Positions 45,810-56,223 are shown, counted from the stretch's first letter. The stretch is DNA of 64,000 bases from Limosilactobacillus gastricus DSM 16045 (GCF_001434365.1 NZ_AZFN01000001.1:62655-126654), one strand, 5' to 3'. Notes: generated from the sequence alone by a model not told the origin. Translations and numbers: made by a program.

Positions 45810-48662
45810 ATGGCGACAAACGATAAAATCAAGATTCGGGGAGCACGTTCTCATAATTTGAAGAATATTGATGTTGATATTCCTAAAAATAAATTAGTTG
45901 TGGTTACCGGATTATCAGGCTCGGGGAAAAGTTCACTCGCTTTTGATACCTTATATGCCGAAGGCCAACGACGCTATGTGGAAAGTTTATCAGCTTATGC
46001 TCGTCAGTTTTTAGGTCAAATGGATAAGCCGGATGTAGATTCTATTGAAGGTCTTTCACCAGCAATTTCCATTGACCAAAAGACGACCTCGCATAACCCG
46101 CGTTCAACGGTCGGAACGGTGACGGAAATTAATGACTTCCTGCGCTTATTATGGGCTCGGGTGGGGACCCCGATTTGTCCCAATGATCACATTCCAATTA
46201 CTAGTCAATCCCCTGAACAAATGGTTGATCGGGTGCTTGCGTTGCCAGAAAGAACTCGATTGCAAATCTTGGCACCAGTAGTCCGTGGGAAACGAGGAAC
46301 CCAGCAAAAGATCTTTGAAAAAATCAAAAAAGATGGTTTTGTACGAGTGCAAGTTGATGGTCAAACCTATGATTTGGAAGAAGTTCCTGAACTCGACAAA
46401 AACAAGCAACACGATATTAACGTAGTGGTTGATCGGATCGTGGTCAAAGAAGGAGTTCGATCCCGCCTTTTTGATTCTTTTGAAGCTGCGCTACGTTTGA
46501 GTGATGGCTTTGCAGTTGCTGATGTGATCGGAGGCGAAGCCATTCCCTTCTCCGAACAATATGCTTGTCCAATTTGTGGTTTTACCGTGGGCGAGCTAGA
46601 ACCACGTTTATTTTCTTTTAATGCGCCGTTAGGAGCCTGCCCAACTTGTGAAGGCCTGGGTTCTAAATTAGTAGTTGATATTGATTTAGTGATTCCAGAT
46701 CGGACAAAAACCTTGCGAGAAGGGGCACTTGAACCATGGAACCCGATTTCGTCAAAATACTATCCTAGTTTGTTAGAACAATTTTGTGAGAGTGAAGGAA
46801 TCGATTTAGATACGCCTTTTAAACAACTTTCCAAACATCAACAACAGCAATTATTATATGGTAACGGCGATAAGCAATTTCATTTCTATTTCGAAAATGA
46901 TTTTGGTGGGGTACGGGATGTTGATGTCGAATTCGAAGGGGTGATGAACAATGTTGACCGACGTTATCGGGAAACAAATTCGGACTTTACCCGTGAAGTG
47001 ATGCGTAAGTATATGGCCGAATTACCTTGCCCTGACTGCCATGGCTATCGTTTAAACGAGAAAGCCTTATGTGTCCAAGTGGCTGATCATAATATCGGTG
47101 AGATCTCGGAATTGCCAATTAGTGAAGAATTACCATTTTTTGCTGATATGGAATTAAGTGAACAGAAAATGGCAATTGCTAGACCAATTTTAAAAGAGAT
47201 CGTTGATCGGCTTACTTTCATGCAAAATGTTGGTGTTGAATACCTGACCTTAAGTCGGGCGGCACGGACTCTTTCAGGTGGGGAAGCTCAACGGATTCGG
47301 TTAGCAACTCAAATTGGCTCTAACTTATCAGGAGTGATGTATGTACTTGATGAACCTTCGATTGGGCTCCATCAACGTGATAACGATCGTTTAATTGCTT
47401 CATTAAAGAAGATGCGCGATCTCGGCAATACCCTAATTGTGGTAGAACATGACGAAGATACCATGTTGGCGGCAGATTATATTGTAGATATTGGTCCAGG
47501 AGCCGGAGAAAAGGGCGGTCAAGTGATGGCAACGGGAACGCCTAAGCAATTAATGCGTTCTAGTAAATCGCTAACGGGGAAATATTTAGCTGGGAAGCTG
47601 ACCATTCCGGTTCCAACGACTCGTCGGTCCGGCAATGGGAAAAAGATCACCATTAAGGGGGCCCATGAAAACAACCTCAAAGATATTACCGTTGATTTTC
47701 CATTGGGTAAATTTGTAGTAGTGACTGGTGTTTCTGGTTCCGGGAAATCCACCTTAGTCAACACGATTTTAAAGCGGATCTTATCCCAACAATTAAATCG
47801 GTCATCTGATAAACCAGGAGCTTACCGATCCGTAGCCGGAGTAAAAAATGTCGAAAAGGTGATTGATATTGATCAATCACCAATTGGACGCACTCCCCGG
47901 AGTAACCCCGCTACTTATACCGGGGTCTTTGATGACATCCGGGGACTATTTGCACAGACGAATGAAGCTAAATTACGAGGCTATAATAAAGGACGCTTTA
48001 GTTTTAACGTTAAAGGAGGACGGTGCGAAGCCTGCAAGGGTGACGGGATTATTAAGATTGAAATGAATTTCTTGCCCGATGTCTATGTGCCGTGTGAAGT
48101 TTGTCATGGGACCCGTTATAATTCAGAAACCCTCGAGGTTCAATATAAGGATAAGAATATTGCCCAGATTCTCGATATGACGGTTTCGGAAGCTTTAGAA
48201 TTCTTTAGTGCCATTCCAAAAATTAAACGGAAGTTACAAACGATTGAAGATGTTGGCTTAGGATATGTTTCGTTAGGTCAACCGGCAACGACTTTGTCAG
48301 GAGGGGAAGCCCAACGGATGAAATTAGCCTCTGAATTACATCGTCAATCAAATGGTAAGAGTTTCTATATTTTAGACGAACCAACCACTGGGTTGCACAT
48401 GGATGATGTTAAACGTCTGTTAGCGGTCTTACAAAGGCTAGTTGATGCTGGTAATACCGTCCTCGTGATTGAACATGATTTGGATGTGATTAAATCCGCA
48501 GATTGGTTAATTGATCTTGGCCCAGAAGGTGGCGCTGGCGGTGGTCAAGTGGTGGCCACTGGGACGCCGGAAGCAGTTGCCCAAGTTACCAATAGTTACA
48601 CTGGTCAATATCTCAAAGAAATGCTTGATCGCGATCAAGCACGCATAGAGAAGGGGAAATAA
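45810..48662 (+). CDS. uvrA: Excinuclease ABC subunit A
   Basis: Damage-sensing ATPase of nucleotide excision repair, 950 residues. It has two ABC ATPase modules ([20 protein letters not shown] shortened to [14 protein letters not shown], and [15 protein letters not shown]) each with an LSGGEAQR signature, and zinc fingers [20 protein letters not shown] (core CPIC) and CEACKGDG...CEVCHG. It is co-transcribed with uvrB. A NUDIX gene starts directly at the stop. Confidence 0.97.
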   Translation: MATNDKIKIRGARSHNLKNIDVDIPKNKLVVVTGLSGSGKSSLAFDTLYAEGQRRYVESLSAYARQFLGQMDKPDVDSIEGLSPAISIDQKTTSHNPRSTVGTVTEINDFLRLLWARVGTPICPNDHIPITSQSPEQMVDRVLALPERTRLQILAPVVRGKRGTQQKIFEKIKKDGFVRVQVDGQTYDLEEVPELDKNKQHDINVVVDRIVVKEGVRSRLFDSFEAALRLSDGFAVADVIGGEAIPFSEQYACPICGFTVGELEPRLFSFNAPLGACPTCEGLGSKLVVDIDLVIPDRTKTLREGALEPWNPISSKYYPSLLEQFCESEGIDLDTPFKQLSKHQQQQLLYGNGDKQFHFYFENDFGGVRDVDVEFEGVMNNVDRRYRETNSDFTREVMRKYMAELPCPDCHGYRLNEKALCVQVADHNIGEISELPISEELPFFADMELSEQKMAIARPILKEIVDRLTFMQNVGVEYLTLSRAARTLSGGEAQRIRLATQIGSNLSGVMYVLDEPSIGLHQRDNDRLIASLKKMRDLGNTLIVVEHDEDTMLAADYIVDIGPGAGEKGGQVMATGTPKQLMRSSKSLTGKYLAGKLTIPVPTTRRSGNGKKITIKGAHENNLKDITVDFPLGKFVVVTGVSGSGKSTLVNTILKRILSQQLNRSSDKPGAYRSVAGVKNVEKVIDIDQSPIGRTPRSNPATYTGVFDDIRGLFAQTNEAKLRGYNKGRFSFNVKGGRCEACKGDGIIKIEMNFLPDVYVPCEVCHGTRYNSETLEVQYKDKNIAQILDMTVSEALEFFSAIPKIKRKLQTIEDVGLGYVSLGQPATTLSGGEAQRMKLASELHRQSNGKSFYILDEPTTGLHMDDVKRLLAVLQRLVDAGNTVLVIEHDLDVIKSADWLIDLGPEGGAGGGQVVATGTPEAVAQVTNSYTGQYLKEMLDRDQARIEKGK

Positions 48663-49217
48663 ATGCAATATAATTTTTGCCCGAAATGTGGTCATCCATT
48701 AGAACAAGTGACAATTGATAACGTTCAACGAGATGTGTGTCCACAAGGAGATTATACCCATTGGAATGACTGTACCATTAGCGCCGGAGGTGTTTTGCTT
48801 AAGGACGATCGAGCTTTGTTAGTCCGGCGGACCCAAAATCCTGGCAAAGGGAATTGGATTAATCCCGGCGGTTTTGTGGAGCAAACTGATCACTTAGACG
48901 AAGCGGTGACTCGCGAATTTGCTGAAGAATTGGGAATTCAGGTTAGAGCTAACCAGGTTGTGATGGTCGGTGATCAACCGCGCGAAAATGCTCATAATGT
49001 TTATGTAACTTTTCAAGTTGAATATCTAAGTGGGAAAATTAGACTGAATTCAGAAAATGATGCCTATGGTTTTTATTCTCTAGCTGAGATGGATACGATG
49101 CAGGTACCTGATTTTACGAAAGAAGTTGTGAAAGCGACCTTGTCGTCACAAGTTAAGTTACAACGAAATCCCTTGGACGAACTGCTGCTAAGTGGATATC
49201 GGTTCTTTAATCGATAA
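48663..49217 (+). CDS. NUDIX hydrolase with N-terminal zinc ribbon
   Basis: A 184-residue protein. The N terminus has a zinc ribbon (CPKCGHPL, then a second cysteine in VCPQGDYTHW). The NUDIX box is visible as GGFVEQTDHLDEAVTREFAEELGI (key residues G, E, REF-EELG). It probably hydrolyses a nucleoside diphosphate derivative; similar proteins act on NADH, ADP-ribose or related compounds, but the substrate is not clear. The ATG follows the uvrA stop immediately, so it is in the repair operon. Confidence 0.88.
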   Translation: MQYNFCPKCGHPLEQVTIDNVQRDVCPQGDYTHWNDCTISAGGVLLKDDRALLVRRTQNPGKGNWINPGGFVEQTDHLDEAVTREFAEELGIQVRANQVVMVGDQPRENAHNVYVTFQVEYLSGKIRLNSENDAYGFYSLAEMDTMQVPDFTKEVVKATLSSQVKLQRNPLDELLLSGYRFFNR

Positions 49218-49223
49218 AAAATT

Positions 49224-49255
49224 AATGAGGTTGGTTCTTCCCAGCCTCATTTTTA
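49224..49255 (+). terminator. Terminator of the uvrBA-NUDIX operon
   Basis: AATGAGG with TGG (49224-49234) pairs with CCA and CCTCATT (49241-49251) with minor bulges, followed by TTTTA. Confidence 0.75.
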
Positions 49256-49331
49256 GAAAGCAAGGATGCCTAACTATTAATGACACACCCGGTATGTTAA
49301 ACTAATAAAAGAATTGTGAGGGGGAAGAAAG

Positions 49332-50201
49332 ATGGACCAGCAATTAGAAGTGGTAGTTATCACTGGGATGAGTGGTGCCGGCAAAACCGTCGCGGTACAG
49401 AGCTTTGAAGATAGCGGTTATTTTGTGATTGATAATATGGTACCTAGTCTGGCACCACGCTTTATTGATGTGATTGAAGAATCTCATCAATTTTCAAAAA
49501 TTGCTATGGTGATGGATGCTCGTTCACAATCTTTTTATGATAGTATTTTGCCTTTGATTCATCGACTCCGTGCTCGCGAAGACATTACCATGCACTTACT
49601 CTTTTTGGATGCTGATGACGTCAAGTTAGTGGCTCGCTATAAAGAAACCCGGCGTGAGCACCCGCTTAGCGAAAATGATGGGGTGATGTCAGGAATTCAA
49701 CGGGAACGGCAATTATTGGCTACCATGAAAAGTGAAGCTGACCTAGTGGTAGATACGACCACCCTTACTCCGCGTCAACTAAGACTGCGGCTCCAGGATT
49801 ATTTTGGCGATGGGGAAACTGACCAATTTTATATCAATGTGATGTCCTTTGGCTTTAAATATGGGCTTCCTTTAGACGCAGATATCGTGATGGATGTTCG
49901 TTTTTTGCCCAACCCCTTTTATTTACCAGAATTAAAACACTTGACCGGTAATGATCAAGCAGTTCAAGATTACGTTATGCAAACTAGCGAAGCCCAAGCT
50001 TTTTATCGTCATTTTCTAGCGCTGTTGATGACTACTCTTCCAGGTTATATTAAAGAAGGTAAAAGTAGTTTGACCATCGCTATTGGCTGTACTGGTGGAC
50101 AACACCGTTCAGTTACCATGGCGAATCGTTTATCAACGGCCTTAAGTGAAGCCGGCTATCAAGCTAGCGTCCATCACCGTGATGTAGAAAAAGCACAGTA
50201 G
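49332..50201 (+). CDS. rapZ: RNase adapter RapZ-family GTPase/ATPase
   Basis: A 289-residue P-loop protein (GMSGAGKTVAVQSFEDSGYF, Walker A GMSGAGKT) known as YvcJ in Bacillus. In E. coli RapZ controls glmS via small RNAs; the Gram-positive role is less clear. The DIVMDVRFLPNPFYLPEL motif and GCTGGQHRSV segment are typical. It leads the conserved rapZ-yvcK-whiA operon, behind an extended -10 element (TGTTAAACT at 49295). Confidence 0.94.
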   Translation: MDQQLEVVVITGMSGAGKTVAVQSFEDSGYFVIDNMVPSLAPRFIDVIEESHQFSKIAMVMDARSQSFYDSILPLIHRLRAREDITMHLLFLDADDVKLVARYKETRREHPLSENDGVMSGIQRERQLLATMKSEADLVVDTTTLTPRQLRLRLQDYFGDGETDQFYINVMSFGFKYGLPLDADIVMDVRFLPNPFYLPELKHLTGNDQAVQDYVMQTSEAQAFYRHFLALLMTTLPGYIKEGKSSLTIAIGCTGGQHRSVTMANRLSTALSEAGYQASVHHRDVEKAQ

Positions 50202-50213
50202 GAAGGATTTGTC

Positions 50214-51191
50214 ATGTTTCATAAACCAAAAGTTGTGGTGATTGGCGGGGGGACTGGATTGCCAGTAGTTTTAAGTGGCCTGCGTGATCATAATGTGGAT
50301 ATTACGGCTGTGGTGACCGTCGCCGATGATGGGGGTTCGTCAGGAATTATTCGTGATTATATCAACGTGGTCCCACCTGGTGATATCCGAAACGCAATGG
50401 CCGCCCTGTCTGAGTTATCAAATTTAGAATTAGATATTTTTCAATACCGTTTTAAGAGTTCGGACCGTTTTTTTGCCGGACATGCGATTGGAAATTTAAT
50501 TATTTCGGCCCTTTCGGAAATGAAGGGCGGGATTTTTGAAGCGGTTCAAGAATTGACTGATCTGATGAAGGTTAATGGACGGATTTATCCAGTTGCTAAT
50601 GAGCCTTTAGTATTAAATGCTGAATTTACTGATGGCACGCAAATGGCAGGAGAATCTGAAATTACTCGCGCCCATAAGAACATTAAGCGAGTTTGGGTGA
50701 CGACGGATGGAGACGACCATGAACCGCAGGCCGTACCAGCGGTGATTGATGCGATCTTAGAAGCTGAACAAGTGGTAATCGGGCCAGGAAGCCTGTTCAC
50801 CAGCATTTTACCCAACCTCATGATAAAAAACGTTCAAGCTGCTTTGAAAGCTACGAAGGCGGAAATTATCTACATCTGTAATATTATGACGCAAAAAGGG
50901 GAAACTGACGGCTTTACGGATGCCGATCACGTTCGAGTTTTAAATTATCATTTAGGATATCATTTTATTGATACCATCTTAGTCAATAGTGAACGAGTTC
51001 CCGAGGATTACATTAATTTCCAAGAATGGAATGAGATTTCTTCCCCAGTTGGTCACGATTTCCAAGGATTGCGAGATCAAGACTGCCGGGTTATTTCATC
51101 GAATTTCTTACGGTTACGTGACAATGGGGCTTTTCATAACCAGAATTTAATTGTGGACGAATTGATTAATCGACTTCATGATGTTCATTAA
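50214..51191 (+). CDS. Gluconeogenesis factor YvcK (CofD-like)
   Basis: A 325-residue CofD-fold protein ([17 protein letters not shown] and [13 protein letters not shown] near the N terminus, with the [11 protein letters not shown] segment). In Bacillus YvcK is needed for growth on gluconeogenic carbon sources and for cell shape, and binds UDP-GlcNAc. It is the middle gene of rapZ-yvcK-whiA, starting 12 bases after rapZ. Confidence 0.93.
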   Translation: MFHKPKVVVIGGGTGLPVVLSGLRDHNVDITAVVTVADDGGSSGIIRDYINVVPPGDIRNAMAALSELSNLELDIFQYRFKSSDRFFAGHAIGNLIISALSEMKGGIFEAVQELTDLMKVNGRIYPVANEPLVLNAEFTDGTQMAGESEITRAHKNIKRVWVTTDGDDHEPQAVPAVIDAILEAEQVVIGPGSLFTSILPNLMIKNVQAALKATKAEIIYICNIMTQKGETDGFTDADHVRVLNYHLGYHFIDTILVNSERVPEDYINFQEWNEISSPVGHDFQGLRDQDCRVISSNFLRLRDNGAFHNQNLIVDELINRLHDVH

Positions 51192-51223
51192 TAACAAATA
51201 GGCAGTCAAAGGACGGTGGACAA

Positions 51224-52156
51224 ATGTCATACGCCAGTGAAGTAAAAAAAGAATTAACCGGAATTGAGGTACGGGATCAAAACGCGCGGGCCGAGTTAAT
51301 GGCATTAATTCGGATGAATGGCACCCTGGGGATTGCTAATCATGAAATGACGCTTAATATCCAAACGGAAAGTCCGGCGATCGCCCGCCGTATTTATTCT
51401 TTAATTCGCCAGCTTTATCAGGTGGAGTGCGATATTTCAGTGCGACGCAAGATGAAATTGAAAAAGAATAATACCTATGTGGTCCGCTTAAATTACCATG
51501 CCCAAGACATCTTAGGCGATCTAGGGATCTTGGAAGATTTTCAGATTAAGGAACGGGTGCCCGTTGAATTATTAGCGGATGATTTAATGATTCGCTCATA
51601 TCTGCGTGGCGCATTTCTAGCCGGGGGGTCAGTTAATAATCCCGAAACTTCGCGTTATCATCTAGAAATCTATTCATTATATGAAGAGCATAATGAAATG
51701 ATTGCTGAAATGATTAATCAATATGGCTTAAATGCTCGGATGACGAATCGTCGGAGTGGTTACATTGTATATTTGAAAGAGGCTGAAAAGATTGCTGATT
51801 TTCTACAATTAATTGGGGCCACAACCAGCATGTTGAAATTTGAAAATATCCGAATTGTAAGGGATATGCGCAATTCGGTGAATCGCTTGGTTAATTGTGA
51901 AAATGCAAATCTGGATAAAATTGCCAATGCGTCCAATAAGCAAATTGAAAACATTAAATATATTGATGCTCGAGTGGGTCTGGGGAACCTACCTGAGAAG
52001 TTACGGGCAATTGCTGAAACGCGATTACAGCATCAAGAAGTGAGCTTAAAAGAACTTGGTGAATTGGTGCCAGGCGGGCCAATCTCAAAATCAGGCGTTA
52101 ACCATCGCTTGCGAAAAATTAATGACTATGCTGATCAATTGCGGGCGGAAGCATAA
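51224..52156 (+). CDS. whiA: DNA-binding protein WhiA
   Basis: A 310-residue protein with a LAGLIDADG-like N-terminal domain (residues 1-200) and a C-terminal helix-turn-helix ([20 protein letters not shown]). In Bacillus it influences cell division and chromosome segregation; in actinomycetes it regulates sporulation. It closes the conserved operon. The ATG lies after GGACGGTGGAC, a weaker ribosome binding site. Confidence 0.94.
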   Translation: MSYASEVKKELTGIEVRDQNARAELMALIRMNGTLGIANHEMTLNIQTESPAIARRIYSLIRQLYQVECDISVRRKMKLKKNNTYVVRLNYHAQDILGDLGILEDFQIKERVPVELLADDLMIRSYLRGAFLAGGSVNNPETSRYHLEIYSLYEEHNEMIAEMINQYGLNARMTNRRSGYIVYLKEAEKIADFLQLIGATTSMLKFENIRIVRDMRNSVNRLVNCENANLDKIANASNKQIENIKYIDARVGLGNLPEKLRAIAETRLQHQEVSLKELGELVPGGPISKSGVNHRLRKINDYADQLRAEA

Positions 52157-52203
52157 AAAAACTGAGGCTGGTGAAGAATTTCTTCACCAGCCTCAGTTTT
52201 TTG
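52155..52203. terminator. Bidirectional terminator between whiA and clpP
   Basis: A perfect long arm, 52155-52176, with the core ACTGAGGCTGGTGAAG, pairs with 52182-52202. A-tracts and T-tracts flank both sides, so it can end whiA and the - strand clpP transcript. Confidence 0.9.
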
Positions 52204-52210
52204 GATCCAA

Positions 52211-52801
52211 TTATTTTAATTCGTTACTGTCCATAATACCATCAAGTAAGCCATATTCCACAGCTTCTTGGGCCGTTAAGTAGTGGTCACGTTCAGTATC
52301 TTGTTCCACTTTATCGAATGGTTGTCCAGAATTCTTAGCTAAAATCTCGTTAATCATCTTCCGAGTCTTCAAGATTTCTTCTGCAGCAATTTGGATTTCC
52401 GTTTGTTGTCCTTGTGCTCCACCAGAAGGTTGGTGAATCATGACTTGAGAGTGTGGTAATCCAAATCGTTTGCCCTTGGCACCCGATGATACCAAGACGC
52501 TAGCCATTGAGGCAGCCATTCCGATTACGATCGTTTGAACATCCGATTTGATGAAATTCATCGTATCGTAAATGGCCATTCCTGAAGTCACAACCCCACC
52601 AGGTGAATTAATGTATAAATAAATATCCTTGGTAGAATCTTGGGCATCTAAGAAGAGTAGTTGGGCAACGATTGAGTTAGCCATATCATCTTCAATTGGA
52701 CCCGAAAGCATAATAATCCGGTCTTTTAATAACCGAGAATAAATGTCATAAGCACGTTCGCCACGTGACGATTGTTCAATGACAGTTGGCACTAAGTTCA
52801 T
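52211..52801 (-). CDS. clpP: ATP-dependent Clp protease proteolytic subunit
   Basis: Serine protease that forms double heptameric rings and works with Clp ATPases in protein quality control. The 196-residue protein has the catalytic serine S98 in [14 protein letters not shown] and the histidine H123 in MIHQPSG. The N-terminal processing region is short. The ATG follows AAGGAGG. Upstream are a CIRCE-like element and a CtsR box; see those entries. Confidence 0.97.
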   Translation of the reverse strand: MNLVPTVIEQSSRGERAYDIYSRLLKDRIIMLSGPIEDDMANSIVAQLLFLDAQDSTKDIYLYINSPGGVVTSGMAIYDTMNFIKSDVQTIVIGMAASMASVLVSSGAKGKRFGLPHSQVMIHQPSGGAQGQQTEIQIAAEEILKTRKMINEILAKNSGQPFDKVEQDTERDHYLTAQEAVEYGLLDGIMDSNELK

Positions 52802-52819
52802 AATGCGGCCTCCTTATAT

Positions 52820-52846
52820 TTAGCACTCGTTAGTGTTATTTGCTAA
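52820..52846 (-). promoter_or_regulatory. CIRCE-like element in the clpP leader
   Basis: Perfect left half TTAGCACTC (52820-52828), a nine-base spacer and a degenerate right half ATTTGCTAA (52838-52846; 6 of 9 matches to GAGTGCTAA). The 9-9-9 layout fits the HrcA operator. It lies just upstream of the clpP ribosome binding site. Confidence 0.55.
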
Positions 52847-52857
52847 CGTATGCCAAT

Positions 52858-52887
52858 AGTTTACGCCGTTGGTCAAAAAAGGTCAAA
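52858..52887 (-). promoter_or_regulatory. clpP promoter overlapped by a CtsR box
   Basis: GGTCAAAAAAGGTCAAA (52871-52887, + strand) is a textbook CtsR heptad repeat. Read on the - strand, TTGACC (52886-52881) and TAAACT (52863-52858) form a promoter with a 17-base spacer, so CtsR would cover the -35. CtsR itself is not in the window. Confidence 0.8.
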
Positions 52888-52929
52888 TAATATGTCAGTG
52901 AAGTTAAAACTTTTATATTTTTGGTTAAT

Positions 52930-52958
52930 TTGACAGCATCCTATAATCGTTATAAAAT
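52930..52958 (+). promoter_or_regulatory. Promoter of the peptide transporter gene
   Basis: TTGACA (52930-52935) and TAAAAT (52953-52958) with a 17-base spacer make a strong SigA promoter, divergent from clpP. Confidence 0.75.
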
Positions 52959-52995
52959 ACTTTTAATTTTTTATTAAAAATAAAGGAGCCTACTC

Positions 52996-54495
52996 ATGGG
53001 AAAATCAAGAAATCTTGATACTGCATTCTTCGGGCAACCGCGTGGTTTATCAACCCTGTTTTTCACGGAAACCTGGGAACGATTCTCTTACTACGGGATG
53101 CGGGCAATTTTACTGTACTATATGTACTATGCTGTTAGTCAAGGTGGTTTGGGCATGGACCAAGCCACGGCGGCTTCATTGATGTCGATCTATGGTTCGC
53201 TGGTTTATCTATCCAGTATCGTTGGTGGTTGGCTATCAGATCGGGTCTTTGGATCTTATTGGACCGTTTTTTATGGTGCTTTACTGATTATGTTTGGTCA
53301 CATCTCCTTATCACTACCATTTGGTCAGGGGGCTTTATATGCTTCCATCGCCTTTATCGTGGTGGGATCTGGGCTAATGAAACCGAATATTACCAACATG
53401 GTGGGGAAGTTATACTCTGAAGAAGATGCCCGGCGTGATGCTGGTTTTTCACTTTACTATTTTGGGGTTAACTTTGGGGCCTTTATTGCTCCAATTGCCG
53501 TGCCATGGGCTGCAGGTGGATTTGGTTTCCACGCCTTTGGTGCTCACCAAAATTTCCATGCCGGTTTTTCTTTGGCTGCGATCGGGATGTTTATTGGTTT
53601 GGTCCAATACTTAATTGATGGGAAAAAATATATTTCACCTCAAAGTTTAGTTCCAACGGAGCCAATCGAAAAGGAAAATCTACGGCGGGTGGTTACTTGG
53701 ATTGTTGCTGGTCTGGTGGTTGTGCTAGCCTTCTTAGGTGGCCTCTTCCTAGTTGGTCAACTTAATATTGAGAACATTATTAACATGGTGACGGTTTTAG
53801 CCTTTATTGTGCCGATTGCTTATTTTGTCATCATGTTGAAGAGCAAAGAAGTTACGTCCAAAGAAAAGAAGAAGGTTCAGGCATACATTCCATTATGGAT
53901 TGCTGCGGTAGCCTTCTGGAGTATTGAAGAATCAGGATCCGTTGTTTTGGCCTTATTCGCAGCACAACGGACTGTTCTACATATTGGTGGTTGGCATTAC
54001 TCAGCTGCTAACTTCCAAGTCCTGAATCCATTATTCATCATGATCTTGACGCCAATCTTTGTTTGGCTATGGAATAACTGGAAGAATCAACCTAGTTCAC
54101 CGAAGAAGTTTTCTGGTGGATTGATCTTTGCGGGGGCCTCATATATTTGGATGGCCTTGCCAGGGATTATCCATGGAACAACTGCAGGTAAGGTTAGTCC
54201 ATTCTGGTTAGTTGGTTCTTGGTTCATCTGTATGATCGGGGAAATGTTACTCTCACCAATTGGTTTGTCAGTAACTGCTCGACTTGCTCCGAAGGCTTAT
54301 AGTTCACAAATGATGAGTTTATGGTTGTTAGCCGATGCGGCGGCCCAAGCAATTAATGCGCAAATTGTTAAGTTTTACAGTACCGGGACAGAAGTTCCAT
54401 ACTTCTTATCAATTGGGGCCGTTAGTGTTGTCTTAGGGATTGGTTTATTATTAATCTCGAAGAAAATCTTCTCCTTGATGGAGGATGAAGCCTAA
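52996..54495 (+). CDS. dtpT: POT family di-/tripeptide:proton symporter
   Basis: A 499-residue membrane protein with about fourteen hydrophobic segments. The family motifs are visible: TETWERFSYYGMRAIL (ExxERFxYY type) near residue 24, and FSLYYFGVNFGAFIAP in helix 5. It imports di- and tripeptides, important for amino-acid-auxotrophic lactic acid bacteria. The ATG follows AAGGAG. No clear terminator lies between it and the tRNA genes. Confidence 0.92.
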   Translation: MGKSRNLDTAFFGQPRGLSTLFFTETWERFSYYGMRAILLYYMYYAVSQGGLGMDQATAASLMSIYGSLVYLSSIVGGWLSDRVFGSYWTVFYGALLIMFGHISLSLPFGQGALYASIAFIVVGSGLMKPNITNMVGKLYSEEDARRDAGFSLYYFGVNFGAFIAPIAVPWAAGGFGFHAFGAHQNFHAGFSLAAIGMFIGLVQYLIDGKKYISPQSLVPTEPIEKENLRRVVTWIVAGLVVVLAFLGGLFLVGQLNIENIINMVTVLAFIVPIAYFVIMLKSKEVTSKEKKKVQAYIPLWIAAVAFWSIEESGSVVLALFAAQRTVLHIGGWHYSAANFQVLNPLFIMILTPIFVWLWNNWKNQPSSPKKFSGGLIFAGASYIWMALPGIIHGTTAGKVSPFWLVGSWFICMIGEMLLSPIGLSVTARLAPKAYSSQMMSLWLLADAAAQAINAQIVKFYSTGTEVPYFLSIGAVSVVLGIGLLLISKKIFSLMEDEA

Positions 54496-54522
54496 TCGTT
54501 TGATTTTATTTTAATTTTATAT

Positions 54523-54551
54523 TTGCTTTTTATGGCTAAATCGTGTAACAT
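54523..54551 (+). promoter_or_regulatory. Promoter of the tRNA-Arg/tRNA-Leu pair
   Basis: TTGCTT (54523-54528) and TAACAT (54546-54551), 17-base spacer, 30 bases before the tRNA-Arg gene. Confidence 0.55.
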
Positions 54552-54580
54552 GATTTCTGTTGTAAAAAGCAAATAATTAT

Positions 54581-54652
54581 GCGCCCTTAGTGTAATGGAT
54601 CGCACGTGAGATTCCGGTTCTCGAGATCGGGGTTCGACTCCCCGGGGGCGCA
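54581..54652 (+). tRNA. tRNA-Arg (anticodon CCG)
   Basis: A 72-base cloverleaf: acceptor GCGCCCT with GGGGCGC, T arm CGGGG-TTCGACT-CCCCG, and anticodon loop TTCCGGT, giving CCG for codon CGG. The 3' CCA is not encoded. Confidence 0.93.
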
Positions 54653-54679
54653 TTTGTTGTATCTTAAGGTATAACAGTT

Positions 54680-54763
54680 GCCCCAGTGGCGGAATTGGCA
54701 GACGCGCAACGTTCAGGTCGTTGTATGGGTAACCATGTACAGGTTCGAATCCTGCCTGGGGCA
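54680..54763 (+). tRNA. tRNA-Leu (anticodon CAG)
   Basis: An 84-base class II tRNA with a long variable arm: acceptor GCCCCAG with CTGGGGC, anticodon loop TTCAGGT (CAG, codon CUG), and T arm ACAGG-TTCGAAT-CCTGC. It follows tRNA-Arg by 27 bases and the CCA is not encoded. Confidence 0.93.
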
Positions 54764-54780
54764 TATAGAATAGTATGAAA

Positions 54781-54817
54781 AAGACCAACTCCATTGGTAA
54801 AATGAAGTTGGTCTTTT
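54781..54817. terminator. Bidirectional terminator after the tRNA genes
   Basis: AAGACCAACT (54781-54790) pairs with AGTTGGTCTT (54806-54815) around a loop; T-tract on the + side, A-tract on the - side. It also serves the - strand oxidoreductase gene. Confidence 0.75.
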
Positions 54818-54822
54818 ACTAA

Positions 54823-55841
54823 TTACTGTAGCTTACCAAAGGCCTGTTCTAAAATCTCAATTTGAGCAATGGTCTCCCAATCTTGAACTACTTTCGGCTG
54901 GTGGTTGGCGATACTTTCATAAACGGCCTCATACATCCGTGCATAATCCCCAACTTCAGACACCACTTTTTCTTCATGGTAGTTGCCTAGATCATCATAG
55001 TAGGTCAAGGCCCCATAGTGTTCCGGTTGATAAAGTCCAAAATCCGGATGATCGTTAGTTGGCAAGTAAAATGTTTTAAATCAATTTCTTGCCGATCTTC
55101 GGTTTCTTTAACAAACATCCCTTTAGTCCCGTAAGCCACAAAAGTGGGGCGAGCTTTAATGCGAAAATAACTGGATCGAATCGAAACCTTGAGATTTTGG
55201 TAGTTAAAGTCCAGATCGAAGTAATTGTTCATTTTGTTGGCGCCTAATAATTGACGGACATCATAATTAATTTGTTGTGGTTGTCCCCAATAGGAAATCA
55301 TTTGGTCGACAGTATGACAAGCGTGGGTATAAAGAAAGCTACTAGTCCAATCTAAATCAGTCGAATTTACCGGAATCTCTGGTCGATAATAGTCGTAATT
55401 ATCTTCAACTTCCAGTAGGGTACCTAATTTACCACTTTCGATCACTTTTTGCGTAGTGAGAAAATCACTATCAAAACGCCGATTTTGATAGGCCTGAATA
55501 AAGAGTCCGCGTTCCTTGGCTAATCGGAACAATTCTTCGGCTTCAGCTTTCGTCCGAGCAAACGGCTTTTCCACTAGCACATTTTTACCATGATCAAGGC
55601 ATTTTTTAGCATATTGATAGTGGAATTCCGGTGGTGTGGTGATGACGATTAAATCTAAAGTATCATCCTGATACAAATCATTGAGATCTTGCGTATAGTG
55701 GACCTGTGGAAGTTTTTCCCAAGGTCCATCAAAGTGGCGGGCAAAGATTGTTTTAAGGATAAATTTCCCTGACTTCAGCATAAAGGGTAGATGGTAACGG
55801 TTAGTGCTTTTTCCATTACCTAAATAAGCGATGTTTAACAT
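54823..55841 (-). pseudogene. Gfo/Idh/MocA family oxidoreductase, frameshifted
   Basis: A NAD(P)-dependent dehydrogenase of the Gfo/Idh/MocA type. The first part (55841-55005) has the Rossmann start IAYLGNGKSTNRYHLPFML and the EKPFA motif (VLVEKPFARTKAEAEELF); the second (in another frame, down to 54823) holds the C-terminal domain. The frames join at 55068-55071, where AAAA (TTTT on the coding strand) needs one more base to read KHFYLPTNDHPDFG; with it the protein is 339 residues. Substrate unknown. As with birA, a homopolymer sequencing error is possible. Start ATG 55841 follows AGGAGG. Confidence 0.85.
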
Positions 55842-55860
55842 CAGAACCTCCTAGTTCAAA

Positions 55861-55902
55861 AAAAGGGCCAATGACAAACCGGTTAGCTTGTCATTGGCCC
55901 TT
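55861..55902 (-). terminator. Strong terminator after the small basic protein gene
   Basis: AAGGGCCAATGACAA (55863-55877) pairs perfectly with TTGTCATTGGCCCTT (55888-55902). On the - strand it is followed by a run of seven T bases, so it ends the transcript of the gene at 55908-56039. Confidence 0.85.
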
Positions 55903-55907
55903 AAACA

Positions 55908-56039
55908 TTACTTTTCATCGGCAGGCGTTTCCTTAGCCCACTTACGAATAGCATCAATCTTCTTTTGCTTTTGAGTTTGCTTGTACTTTGAAGCAATTGG
56001 ACGACGTCCTTGTACACCATGTGGATGTGCTTTACGCAT
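55908..56039 (-). CDS. Small basic protein of unknown function
   Basis: A 43-residue, lysine/arginine-rich protein from ATG 56039 (MRKAHPHGVQGRRPIASKYK), with AGGAGG 8 bases upstream. An open frame continues upstream to 56111, but it lacks a ribosome binding site and looks non-coding. The high positive charge and the isolated gene with its own strong terminator suggest a nucleic-acid or ribosome-binding role; that is speculation. I do not recognise the family. Confidence 0.65.
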   Translation of the reverse strand: MRKAHPHGVQGRRPIASKYKQTQKQKKIDAIRKWAKETPADEK

Positions 56040-56223
56040 TGGAATGTGCCTCCTTTTTAATTTCGTATAATCAACTTTTCCAATTATACATAACCGCGCC
56101 TGAAAGATCAACCATTATCCAACAATAAATCATTTATATTGCAATGGACATTTGATCATAAAACCAATAGAATAGTAGATGTTGTTTAAAGTTTGCATTC
56201 TGTAAAAAAGGCAGTGTTTCGCT

